The translations under genes were made by a program, and so were the position numbers. This document shows, piece after piece, positions 1 to 8,052 of a stretch of 59,072 nucleotides of DNA. Every line of letters begins with the position of its first letter. The stretch's first letter is position 1. The stretch comes from an uncultured bacterium (GTDB taxonomy: Bacteria; Bacillota; Clostridia; TANB77; CAG-508): contig CAJMRY010000008.1 in assembly GCA_905215935.1 (NCBI GenBank), positions 1 through 59,072 on the forward strand, written 5' to 3'. The notes under the pieces are model-generated. The model was not told the DNA's origin and did no database searches. It saw only the letters and a program-made list of their open reading frames with translations.

Positions 1-1302
1 CATTACTTTAGAAATAGTTTTACCATCTTCTGATAAATCCCATCCACTTGGTAAATTATCTTTATCTAATTCTTTGTTTACTGTTATTGTAACTTTTACT
101 TTTCCATCTGATGTGTTTTCTTGTTTTTCATCTACTACTTTAAATTTATTACTATCATCTTTTTTAGATAAATCAAATTCATTACTACTTATTTCCTTAT
201 TTACCTTTACATTTGTAGTTTTCATTACACTTTCTTGTAATTTAACCGCTATAGTACCTGTAGTTGCATTTTCTGGAATTGTAACTACAATTTTATAGCT
301 TCCATCTGCATCTTTTACTAATTCATAAGTACTATCTTTAGCTAATGTACCATTTAATACTATACTATCATTAGTTTTATCATCATCACTATTTTTAGTT
401 ACTATTCTTTTTAGAATTACCATATCAAAAGTATCAAGTTTTCCATCAGTATAACAATCTGCTAGTGTATTGTTAAATTCGCCTGTAGTGTCTTTTCCTA
501 ATAAGAAATCTTGTAGTATTTTAATATCTTCAACATCTACTTTTCCATCATTATTAATATCACCTTTTAGTCCTGTACCTTTTGGTGCATCAATTTTAAA
601 AGTAACCTTATTACCTTCTTTTATTCCATCATTAATTTTGATTGATGAATCATAACTCTCTACTGATAATACAGTACTAGATTGTTCATCATATACTTCA
701 GTTTTGCTGTGTTTAAAAACTCCTGTTTTAACAGTAATTCCTATTGTTCCAGATTTATCTGTAGGTATAGTTACTTCTACCTTATATGTACCATTAGAAT
801 TCTTTGACATTTTATAAGTACTGTCTTTTGCTAAAGATCCCTCTAATGTAATTGGATTTTTTAACAATTCTGTATCCTGTAGCATAGTGGTAACATCTGC
901 TATATTTACATCTCCACTAAGATCATAATCAGCAAGTAACATATTTAATTCATCAGCCTTATTTATCATTGCACAATATCCAGTTATTAAATATGCATCA
1001 ACATTATAGTCTTTCAATTCTGGTCTTTTTACACCATCTTCATCAACAGCATCATAGTCTTTATATTCATCTACTCTACCATTATTATTTGCATCTCCTC
1101 TTAGTCCACCTTCTGAAGCTGGAAGTGTTATTGTATATGTAACTACATTTCCATTTCTAACTCCATTTGAAATAGTTAGATTTTCAGTTGCAATATAACC
1201 TGAAGCAAATTTTTGATTTTCAGCTGCATTAACAACTGATAGTCCACACATCATTAAAATTATTACTAATAGTATTGAAACTATTCTTCTAGTTTTTTTC
1301 AT
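1..1302 (-). CDS. Secreted dockerin-type surface protein, partial
   Basis: The frame is open from an ATG at 1302 (preceded by a GGAGGAG ribosome site) to the window edge, so the C-terminus is missing. The first ~25 residues are a signal peptide (MKKTRR, hydrophobic stretch, VNA-AEN). The mature part alternates beta-rich segments with calcium-loop motifs of dockerin/EF-hand type: DANNNGRVD, DYDLSGDVN and DINNDGKVD. It also has two similar segments containing GSLAKDSTY and GTLAKDSTY, which suggests internally repeated surface modules. Dockerin repeats normally bind calcium and dock to cohesins or stabilise extracellular enzymes. No catalytic domain is visible in the part present. It is likely exported and cell-surface associated. 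A second dockerin protein lies at 42912-44711. Confidence 0.8.
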   Translation of the reverse strand, partial: MKKTRRIVSILLVIILMMCGLSVVNAAENQKFASGYIATENLTISNGVRNGNVVTYTITLPASEGGLRGDANNNGRVDEYKDYDAVDEDGVKRPELKDYNVDAYLITGYCAMINKADELNMLLADYDLSGDVNIADVTTMLQDTELLKNPITLEGSLAKDSTYKMSKNSNGTYKVEVTIPTDKSGTIGITVKTGVFKHSKTEVYDEQSSTVLSVESYDSSIKINDGIKEGNKVTFKIDAPKGTGLKGDINNDGKVDVEDIKILQDFLLGKDTTGEFNNTLADCYTDGKLDTFDMVILKRIVTKNSDDDKTNDSIVLNGTLAKDSTYELVKDADGSYKIVVTIPENATTGTIAVKLQESVMKTTNVKVNKEISSNEFDLSKKDDSNKFKVVDEKQENTSDGKVKVTITVNKELDKDNLPSGWDLSEDGKTISKVM

Positions 1303-1562
1303 TTTTCTCCTCCTTATTTTTTTGACATATTGTCATATTTTTTACTTTTTTATTATATATTTTTTGATATCACATTGCAATATTCCATTTTTTATTTTTT
1401 ATAACAAACTAATTTTATTACTTTAATTATCAAGCTTTTCTGCCTCTTTTATGTTTTTTTACTTTTTTATTACAATTGCGTTACATTTTTGTAACATTTT
1501 AATTTACTCATTCCAATATTATCCTAGTATTCACTTATAAATATTTATATTTCATTTATATA

Positions 1563-1591
1563 TTGACAATTTTGACTATCATTGTTAAAAT
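1563..1591 (+). promoter_or_regulatory. sigma-A-type promoter of the suf operon
   Basis: TTGACA (1563-1568) is followed after 17 bases by TAAAAT (1586-1591), a near-consensus vegetative promoter. It reads into sufC and its -10 overlaps the palindrome described next. Of the 1303-1626 gap, the part before 1563 is AT-rich and shows nothing else. Confidence 0.7.
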
Positions 1592-1611
1592 GTTAGTCGG
1601 AACTAACATTT
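1588..1611 (+). promoter_or_regulatory. Palindromic operator overlapping the suf promoter
   Basis: AAATGTTAGT (1588-1597) and ACTAACATTT (1602-1611) form a perfect 10-bp inverted repeat around CGGA. It overlaps the -10 and the expected transcription start. Its position suggests repression of the suf operon, plausibly by an Rrf2/IscR-type regulator sensing Fe-S status. The regulator's identity is inference; no such gene is in the window. Confidence 0.65.
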
Positions 1612-1626
1612 ATATAAGGAGGCTAT

Positions 1627-2328
1627 ATGCTAGAGTTAAAAAACATTACATTTTCGAGAGATAATAAAAAAATATTAGATAATATAAATTTAAATTTAGA
1701 AAGCAATAAATTTGTTGCAATAACAGGACCAAATGGCTCTGGAAAATCTACACTTGCAAAAATCATTATGGGAATAGAAAGTCCAAATTCTGGCAAAATT
1801 ATATTTAATGGTACAGATATAACAAATTTAAAAATTTCAGAAAGAGCAAATTTAGGAATTGGCTTTGCATTTCAACAACCAGTTCGTTTTAAAGGTCTTA
1901 CAGTAAAAGATTTAATTGAACTTTCTGCAGGTACTCCCCTAAAATTTAGTGATACATGTAACTATTTGTCTGATGTTGGATTATGTGCAAAAGAATATAT
2001 TAACAGACAAGTAGATTCTAAATTATCTGGAGGAGAATTAAAGAGAATTGAAATTGCTATGCTTGCAGCAAAAAACTCTAAACTAACAATATTTGACGAA
2101 CCTGAAGCAGGAATAGATTTATGGAGTTTTAATCATTTAATAGGTATCTTCGAAAAAATGAAAAATATACAAGATAATACCATCCTCGTAATTTCACATC
2201 AAGAAAGAATCTTAAACATAGCAGATGAAATAATCCTATTAAAAAATGGAAAAATTGTAGAATCAAATCAAAATTTAAAAGACATTTTATCAGAAAATTC
2301 AGTACAATGTAAAAAAACAATTCATTAA
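1627..2328 (+). CDS. sufC: Fe-S cluster assembly ATPase SufC
   Basis: This 233-residue ABC-type ATPase has a Walker A motif GPNGSGKST (~35-43), the ABC signature LSGGELKR (~137-144) and a Walker B ending IFDEPEAGID, followed by a SHQ switch histidine region. The combination of signature and neighbouring sufB identifies SufC, which drives conformational change of the SufB scaffold during iron-sulfur cluster assembly in the cytoplasm. The start has AAGGAGG six bases upstream. Only sufB follows, 37 bases downstream, so this is the minimal two-gene SUF system seen in many anaerobes rather than full sufCDSUB. It contains no CGG codon. Confidence 0.93.
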   Translation: MLELKNITFSRDNKKILDNINLNLESNKFVAITGPNGSGKSTLAKIIMGIESPNSGKIIFNGTDITNLKISERANLGIGFAFQQPVRFKGLTVKDLIELSAGTPLKFSDTCNYLSDVGLCAKEYINRQVDSKLSGGELKRIEIAMLAAKNSKLTIFDEPEAGIDLWSFNHLIGIFEKMKNIQDNTILVISHQERILNIADEIILLKNGKIVESNQNLKDILSENSVQCKKTIH

Positions 2329-2365
2329 TGAAAGTTTAGTAAAAAAATAATATAAGGAGACTTAA

Positions 2366-3284
2366 ATGGACAAAATAGAAAAAAATTTATTAAAACAAAT
2401 AGCAGATATAGAATCTGTTCCTTCTGGAGCATATAATTTACGAGCAAATGGCATTGGTATTGCAAGAAACACAACTGCAAATATTGATATAATACCCAAA
2501 AAAGATAAACCTGGTATCGATATTATAATAAAAGAAAACACTAAAAATGAAAGTGTACATATCCCTGTTATTTTAACTAAAAGTGGTTTGAAAGATATGG
2601 TGTATAACGATTTTTATATTGGAAAAAATGCTGATGTTGTTATCGTCGCAGGATGCCGGAATACATAATGGATCATGTAATACATCAGAACATGATGGAA
2701 TACATACTTTTCACTTAGAAGAAAATGCGAAAGTAAAATACATAGAAAAACATTATGGTGAAGGCGAAGGTTCTGGTAAAAGAATACTAAATCCAGAAAC
2801 AAATATATACTTAAAAAATGGTTCAACATTAGAAATGGAAACTGTTCAAATAAAAGGTGTAGATTCCACTATAAGAACTACTAATGCCTATTTAGAAGAA
2901 AATTCTACATTACTTATATCAGAAAGAATTATGACACATGCAAATCAAACTGCTAAAACTATATTTAATGTCGAATTAAACGGAAAAAATACAAAAACAA
3001 AAGTAAGTTCTAGATCTGTTGCAAAAGATAACTCTTTCCAAGAATTTAGCTCTAATGTAATAGGAAATAATATATGTTTTGGTCATGTAGAATGTGACGC
3101 TATAATAATGGACAAAGCAAAAGTCACAGCCATCCCCAAAATAGTTTGTAATAACGTAGACGCAAATCTAATGCACGAAGCCACAATTGGCAAAATAGCT
3201 GGAGATCAATTAATAAAACTAATGACACTTGGTCTTAACGAAAAAGAAGCCTCTGAATACATAATCAGCGGATTTCTAAACTAA
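2366..3284 (+). CDS. sufB: Fe-S scaffold SufB/SufD-like, one CGG +1 site
   Basis: This is a minimal SufB-type scaffold that partners SufC. The reading frame breaks at an in-frame CGG (2657-2659). Skipping C2657 gives a continuous 305-residue protein through AGCGIHNGSCNTSEHDGIH, which is the conserved segment at the break. The C-terminal half has the beta-helix core (AYLEENSTLLI, SSRSVAKDNSF) and ends HEATIGKI, then a helical tail, as in the family. Without the shift the product would stop at residue 100 and lose the SufC-interaction and cluster regions. The single suf gene set makes a pseudogene unlikely. The preceding codon is TGC and the new codon is GGA (Gly). A terminator follows. Confidence 0.88.
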
Positions 3285-3321
3285 CATCTCCCTACTTTAT
3301 ATATTTTTCAATAATCACTTT

Positions 3322-3366
3322 ATGTGTTTTATTTGGAATTGTTTCCAAGATAAAACACATTTTTTT
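3322..3366 (+). terminator. Intrinsic terminator of the suf operon
   Basis: ATGTGTTTTAT (3322-3332) pairs with ATAAAACACAT (3350-3360), with a nested TGGAA/TTCCA stem, followed by six T. Confidence 0.85.
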
Positions 3367-3494
3367 AATATTTAATAAATTCCTATCAAAAAATATTTCT
3401 TTTTTGTGGCACTTATCATATAATACTTGCATAGATTATATAAATATATTCTCTATTTTAAATATAACTCTTACTTTAAAGGAGTGAAATTCTT

Positions 3495-4381
3495 ATGAAA
3501 AAAATATTATTTAAAGGCTGTGGAACAGCTATCGCAACACCTTTTACAGATAATGGTGTAAACTTCGAAGAATTCAAAAAACTAATTGAATTCCAAATTT
3601 CAGAAGGAGCAGACGCAATTATAGTTTGTGGCACTACTGGAGAATCTTCTACAATGACACTAGAAGAAAAAAAACAAACTATAAAATTTGCAGTAGATAC
3701 TGTTGGCAAAAGAATCCCAGTAATCGCTGGAACAGGTGGTAATTGTACAAAGTCTGTAATCGAACTATCTAAATACGCAGAAACTATTGGCGCAGATGGT
3801 TTATTAATAGTTACCCCATATTACAATAAAACAACTGAATTACGGATTAATAAAACATTATGAAACAATTGCAAGCTCCACTACATTACCTATAATTTTA
3901 TACAATGTACCTAGTAGAACAGGTGTAAATATATCACCAAAAACTTGTCATGCTTTATCTAAAATAAGTAATATAGTAGCTATAAAAGAAGCAAGTGGCA
4001 ATATATCTCAAGTTGCAGAAATTGCAAATTTATGCAAAGACAATTTACATATTTATTCTGGTAACGATGACCAAATTCTACCAGTACTTTCTTTAGGAGG
4101 TCTTGGAGTTATATCTGTCCTTTCTAACATCGCACCAAAACAAACACATTTAATTACTCAAAACTTTTTTGATGGTGATATTCGGAACTTCAACTTCTAT
4201 GCAATTAGAAGCTCTAAACTTAATAAAAGCTTTATTTAGTGAAGTAAATCCAATTCCTGTCAAATCTGCTCTAAACCTCATGGGATATAACTTTGGTAGT
4301 CCTAGATTACCATTAATAGACTTAAGTAATGAAAATCTTGAAAATTTAAAAAATGAAATGACTAACTATGGGATATTGTAA
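3495..4381 (+). CDS. dapA: 4-hydroxy-tetrahydrodipicolinate synthase, two CGG +1 sites
   Basis: DapA condenses pyruvate with aspartate semialdehyde in lysine/diaminopimelate synthesis. The first segment has GTTGESSTM and ends in PYYNKTTEL. It then meets CGG (3843-3845); skipping the C continues with GLIKHYETIA, the family sequence. The middle segment contains YNVPSRTG and the Schiff-base lysine in IKEASG. A second CGG (4183-4185) follows FDGDI, and skipping its C gives GTSTSMQLEALNLI. The restored protein is 294 residues, the normal DapA length, ending at 4381. Two independent breaks in one biosynthetic gene, both fixed by the same one-base skip before a Gly codon, are hard to explain as random decay. 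The start has AAAGGAGTG upstream. Confidence 0.92.
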
Positions 4382-4446
4382 AGGTTTATATCTAGTGTTA
4401 TAATGAAAGTATATTAACATATATATTAGTTAGAGAGAGGTTACCT

Positions 4447-4978
4447 ATGAAAAATTTATTAACAAAGGATATTGATGAATTTAATATGATTGTATACGAT
4501 TTAGAAAATCACCCAACTGTTCAAAAAATGAAACTTTTCAGACAACATTATGATACTAACTGTTTTGAACATTGTCATGATGTGGCATTTTATAGCTATT
4601 TAATTTGTAAAAAATTAAAATTAGATTATAGTGCTGCTGCTCGTGCACGGTATGCTTCATGACTTATTTTTATATGACTGGAGAGTAAAACAACCAGACA
4701 GAAAAAGATTTCATGGATTTAGACATCCACGTATTGCCTTAAATAATTCTTTAGAACTATTCTTTTTAAATGAAAAAGAACAAGATATTATATTAAAACA
4801 CATGTGGCCAATTACTATAATTCCACCTAAATATGTAGAAGGTTATGTAATATCTTCTGTTGATAAATATTGTGCTATTAAAGAATCATATAACCACTAT
4901 CTTGAATATTTTACTAAAAAGAAATCTTTTAGATATGCATATATATTTTTATGTTTGCTATTTTTTAGAATTGTTTAA
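4447..4978 (+). CDS. HD-domain hydrolase, one CGG +1 site
   Basis: The N-terminal part carries the HD-domain opening CFEHCHDVAFYSYLI, then breaks at CGG (4648-4650). Skipping C4648 gives AAARAGMLHDLFLYDW, the canonical metal-binding HD pair in context. A later histidine (KHMWPI) and an aspartate (SSVDKYCA) complete the likely metal site. The total is about 176 residues. Substrate is unknown; small HD proteins are usually phosphohydrolases. It sits between dapA and dapB in the same orientation, but nothing ties it to lysine synthesis. The C-terminus is hydrophobic (AYIFLCLLFF). Without the shift the catalytic HD residues would be lost. Confidence 0.82.
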
Positions 4979-5090
4979 AACAGTTTTAAATAATATAATT
5001 TGTTATAATAAAAAGAAATGTTTTTATTTGCAATAAAATATATAAGAGAATTAATATAAAATTTCAAAATGTAATTATTGTTTTATTATA

Positions 5091-5154
5091 GTTCTTAGTT
5101 AATAAACTATTTACCATTGTTTGTGCAATAAATAATATTTTATTAACTAAGGAC
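5091..5154 (+). promoter_or_regulatory. Long stem-loop ahead of the dapB leader ORF
   Basis: GTTCTTAGTTAATAAA (5091-5106) pairs with TTTATTAACTAAGGAC (5139-5154) with one mismatch, enclosing 32 bases. There is no T-run after it, so it is not a simple terminator. It could be a regulatory leader structure or operator for dapB. It does not look like the known lysine riboswitch to me. Confidence 0.4.
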
Positions 5155-5185
5155 ATTTATTATTATAGTTTATGAAGGAGATAAT

Positions 5186-5227
5186 ATGAAAGATTTTCTT
5201 TCATACATATGTTTTCCTCTAAAATAA
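5186..5227 (+). CDS. 13-residue leader-like ORF upstream of dapB
   Basis: ATG at 5186 follows a strong GAAGGAGATAAT ribosome site and encodes MKDFLSYICFPLK before a stop, 24 bases ahead of the dapB start. The strong site on such a short frame suggests a leader peptide or translational-coupling element. It has only two lysines, so a classical lysine attenuator is not evident. Confidence 0.35.
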   Translation: MKDFLSYICFPLK

Positions 5228-5251
5228 AGTAAGAAAGGAATGAAATTAAAA

Positions 5252-6000
5252 ATGATAAATGTACTTATTAATGGATGTAATGGAAAAATGGGACAAGAAG
5301 TTGGGAAATTAGTAGATAGTCACGAAAATATGGTTTTAGCTTGTGGTTTTGATAAAGAAAATACAGGACTTTTTACTTTTCCAGTTTTTACAGATATTAA
5401 TAATATAACAGTAAAACCTGATGTAATAATTGATTTTTCTATACCAAAAGCTACTTTTAAAATCTTAGAATATGCAAAAAAAGAACATGTACCAGTTGTT
5501 ATTGCTACTACACGGATTTACCAAAGAAGAACTATCTATAATAGATGATTTTTCTAAAAATATTCCTATTTTTAAATCTTCTAATATGTCTTTTGATATA
5601 AATTTAATGGCAAAAGTTTTAACAATGATTGCTCCTATTTTAAGAAATACTGATATAGAAATCATAGAAACACATCATAACAGAAAAATAGATAGTCCAA
5701 GTCGGAACAGCTTTGCTTCTTGCAGATAAAATAAATGAAAGTTTAGGAAACACATTAAAATACGAATTTAATCGTCATGATAAGCATGAAAAAAGAGAGA
5801 AAAACGAAATCGGCTTTTCTTCTATTAGAGGAGGAAATATTGTAGGAGAACATGTTGTTAAGTTTTATGGAGAAAACGAAACATTTGAAATAAAACATAC
5901 ATCATATTCTAGATCTGTTTTTGCAGAAGGAGCTTTAAAAGCTGCCGAATTTATTGTAGGTAAAGAAAATGGATTATATAATATGGATGATTTAATTTAG
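5252..6000 (+). CDS. dapB: 4-hydroxy-tetrahydrodipicolinate reductase, two CGG +1 sites
   Basis: DapB reduces the DapA product with NAD(P)H. The N-terminus VLINGCNGKMGQEV is the Rossmann glycine motif. At CGG 5513-5515, skipping the C gives VVIATTGFTKEEL, the invariant ATTG motif. At CGG 5703-5705, skipping the C gives HHNRKIDSPSGTALLLA, which holds the catalytic histidine pair and the PSGTA substrate loop. The restored length is 248 residues, normal for DapB. The in-frame ATG at 5240 is too close to its AAAGG site, so I prefer 5252 (MINVLI). The later part (SSIRGGNIVGEH) matches the family. Both breaks fall exactly before conserved glycines. Confidence 0.92.
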
Positions 6001-6066
6001 GGGAAATTTAAATAAAAAGTTAATATATTTTATAATTATAATTTACAGTTGTTTTTTTTTAGTGAT

Positions 6067-6250
6067 AATGTTGCCGCCCCGCTAATTGTTATATATATTT
6101 TTTTAAAACCGATTGCCGATGGAACATACTATCATACTTCTCTACCTAAACTACGTGGTATAAAAGTAACTAATTTCTCTAGCGTGCCACACTTCAAGAT
6201 TGGTTTTAAAAAAAAATATAACAATTAGCGGGGCTAGTATGAGCTTTTAA
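6067..6250. repeat. Hairpin repeat, copy 1 (core inverted)
   Basis: A ~184-bp intergenic element whose long arms (CCGCTAATTGTTATAT and its complement ATATAACAATTAGCGG) enclose a core with AACCGATTGCCGATGG at one end and CTTCAAGATTGGTTTT at the other. The outer flanks (AATGTTGCCGCC on the left, GGCTAGTATGAGCTTTT on the right) are the reverse complement of the flanks in copies 2-4, while the core has the same orientation. It accounts for most of the 6001-6338 gap; the rest is AT-rich with nothing else visible. Confidence 0.8.
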
Positions 6251-6338
6251 ATAAGCTATAGATTGTAACTATTTAATAGTAATTGCTAATATTTAAATTG
6301 CAAAAACAGTTTATGTGTATTTATACATAATTACCATA

Positions 6339-6725
6339 TTAAAATATATTACTTAATGTCACTGTCTCTTTATCTTTTACATGTTCTAGTAAAAAATAAC
6401 ATCTATCTAAGTTTTCTCTTCCTTGTTCATACTCTTCCATTACTATATTGCTATTTAAAGCTGTTAATTCTGACTCTATCTTTTCTAATTCATCATGTTC
6501 TAAATAATATGCTAATTTGTCATTTCGATTTTCCCACTCTTCATTTAATTTATTAAATTTATCTTGTATTATTTTAGATTCCTTATCATTTTCTAAATCA
6601 TCTCTGATTTCGCTTAGAGATTCCTGCATAATCTTTGCAGTACTTTCTGTATAATTTTGTGTAATTATATTTAAACCAAATATAAAAATAATAATTAGTA
6701 CAATGATTATTATTTCTTTATACAT
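6339..6725 (-). CDS. DUF4363 family protein
   Basis: A 128-residue protein with one N-terminal membrane segment (roughly residues 5-22, IIIIVLIIIFIFGLNII) followed by a charged helical extracellular domain with many Asp/Glu and conserved tryptophan (NEEWENRNDKLAY). This matches the small DUF4363 family that commonly sits directly after a DUF421 gene in Firmicutes, as here (four bases apart, same strand). Function is unknown; the pairing implies a joint membrane role. Confidence 0.7.
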   Translation of the reverse strand: MYKEIIIIVLIIIFIFGLNIITQNYTESTAKIMQESLSEIRDDLENDKESKIIQDKFNKLNEEWENRNDKLAYYLEHDELEKIESELTALNSNIVMEEYEQGRENLDRCYFLLEHVKDKETVTLSNIF

Positions 6726-6728
6726 ACT

Positions 6729-7415
6729 CTACTTTCCTTCCTCTTCTTTCTTTTGACAAAAAATTTGTGCTTTTCCATCCAAAGTTACAATTAATGCATC
6801 TTCTGGCTTTATACCAAATTTCTCTACTTGTTTTTTTAGCCACATCTCATTTTTCCCAATTTTATTTAAATTATCTTTCATTATAACTCCATCTATAACT
6901 AAATCATATGGAATTCCTTCATAATCTGGCATAATATTAAAATCTTCTGGTATTGAATTCCTTTTATTAGGCTTTTGAATTACTGTTACTTCCCCATTTG
7001 TTTCTAAAATAGCATACTCAACATCTCCAATATTTACTATACCATTTCCTCTAAGTCTTTCTTGTAACTCATTAATAGTAAAACGTTCTTTTTTTAATAC
7101 TTTCTCATCTATTTTCCCTCTATATATAAGCATTGATGGTTTTCCACAAATTAATTCTCTTAATTTTATACTCTTTAAATTTATAATTGATATTAATAAA
7201 TGCATTAACAATAATCCAAGTATTGGAATAATACCCTTAGAAATTGGAATACCTATTTCTGTCATTGGTATTGATGCTAAATCTGCAATCATAATAGCAA
7301 TAGCAAGCTCAAACGGTTGTAGTTGACCAATCTCTCTTTTTCCCATTAATCTCATTACTACTAAAACAAGTATGTATAAAACAATTGCTCTTATAAAAGT
7401 AATTAACATTTCCAA
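6729..7415 (-). CDS. DUF421 (YetF-like) membrane protein
   Basis: This 228-residue protein has three N-terminal membrane helices and the family motif VMRLMGKREIGQLQPFE, then a cytoplasmic domain with SIKLRELICGKPSMLIYRGKI and a C-terminal region EKFGIKPEDALIVTLDG. This is the arrangement of the YetF/DUF421 family, found in spore-formers and thought to act at membranes. Molecular function is not established. It is followed by the DUF4363 gene in an apparent two-gene operon. Confidence 0.85.
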   Translation of the reverse strand: MEMLITFIRAIVLYILVLVVMRLMGKREIGQLQPFELAIAIMIADLASIPMTEIGIPISKGIIPILGLLLMHLLISIINLKSIKLRELICGKPSMLIYRGKIDEKVLKKERFTINELQERLRGNGIVNIGDVEYAILETNGEVTVIQKPNKRNSIPEDFNIMPDYEGIPYDLVIDGVIMKDNLNKIGKNEMWLKKQVEKFGIKPEDALIVTLDGKAQIFCQKKEEEGK

Positions 7416-7577
7416 TTTTCTCCTTTACTTCATTTTTTTATATTGCTATTATTTTTCCAAATATTAATAAAATTATACACACATTTTTGAATAAAACTTT
7501 ATTTTTCGTAAATAATAAAATTATAAAACCATGTAAAATTTTAAAATTTGATATTTTATGACAAGGAGGTTTTATCT

Positions 7578-7955
7578 ATGTCAGATAATGGAGTAAATAG
7601 TGGGTCACAAAATACTACTAGTACTGTTTGGCAAATAGTAGGTAGATTAGTAACAGCAGCCATTGTACTTGCAATTACTGCATTCTTCACTCCTGGATTT
7701 AGTATAAGTAACTTTTGGGCACTAGCAGCAGCAGCCATTGTGCTTACTATAATAGATTATTTAATAGTAAAATTCACTGGTCTTCATGCAAGTGCTTTCG
7801 GTAAGGGATTTGTTGGTTTTGTCCTTTCCGCAGTTGTTTTATATGTTACACAATATTTCGTAGCAGGTTATACTATTTCTTGGATAGCAGCAATTATAGG
7901 TGCACTAGTATATGGTGTAGTTGATTACTTTTTACCTGGTGAACAACAAATGTAG
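7578..7955 (+). CDS. YvlD/phage-holin-4-like membrane protein
   Basis: About 125 residues with four predicted membrane segments after a short polar N-terminus (MSDNGVNSGSQN). The segments include VTAAIVLAITAFFTPGFSI and SWIAAIIGALVYGVVDYFL. This resembles the YvlD/phage_holin_4_2 family of small bacterial membrane proteins, which are chromosomal and usually not true holins. ATG 7578 was chosen because it follows ACAAGGAGGTTTTATCT; an in-frame upstream ATG lacks a site. A bidirectional terminator follows. Confidence 0.7.
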   Translation: MSDNGVNSGSQNTTSTVWQIVGRLVTAAIVLAITAFFTPGFSISNFWALAAAAIVLTIIDYLIVKFTGLHASAFGKGFVGFVLSAVVLYVTQYFVAGYTISWIAAIIGALVYGVVDYFLPGEQQM

Positions 7956-7959
7956 TTTT

Positions 7960-8027
7960 TTTGTAAAAAAAGAATGTATTTGTTTATCAAACATTATTTG
8001 AAAACAAATACATTCTTTTTTTACAAA
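7960..8027. terminator. Bidirectional terminator, 26-bp perfect stem
   Basis: The left arm 7960-7985 and right arm 8002-8027 are perfect complements (the left arm starts TTTGTAAAAAAAGAATG), with A/T runs on both sides. It separates the convergent genes on either side. Confidence 0.9.
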
Positions 8028-8052
8028 ATATAAAATACTTTTTTATTATATA

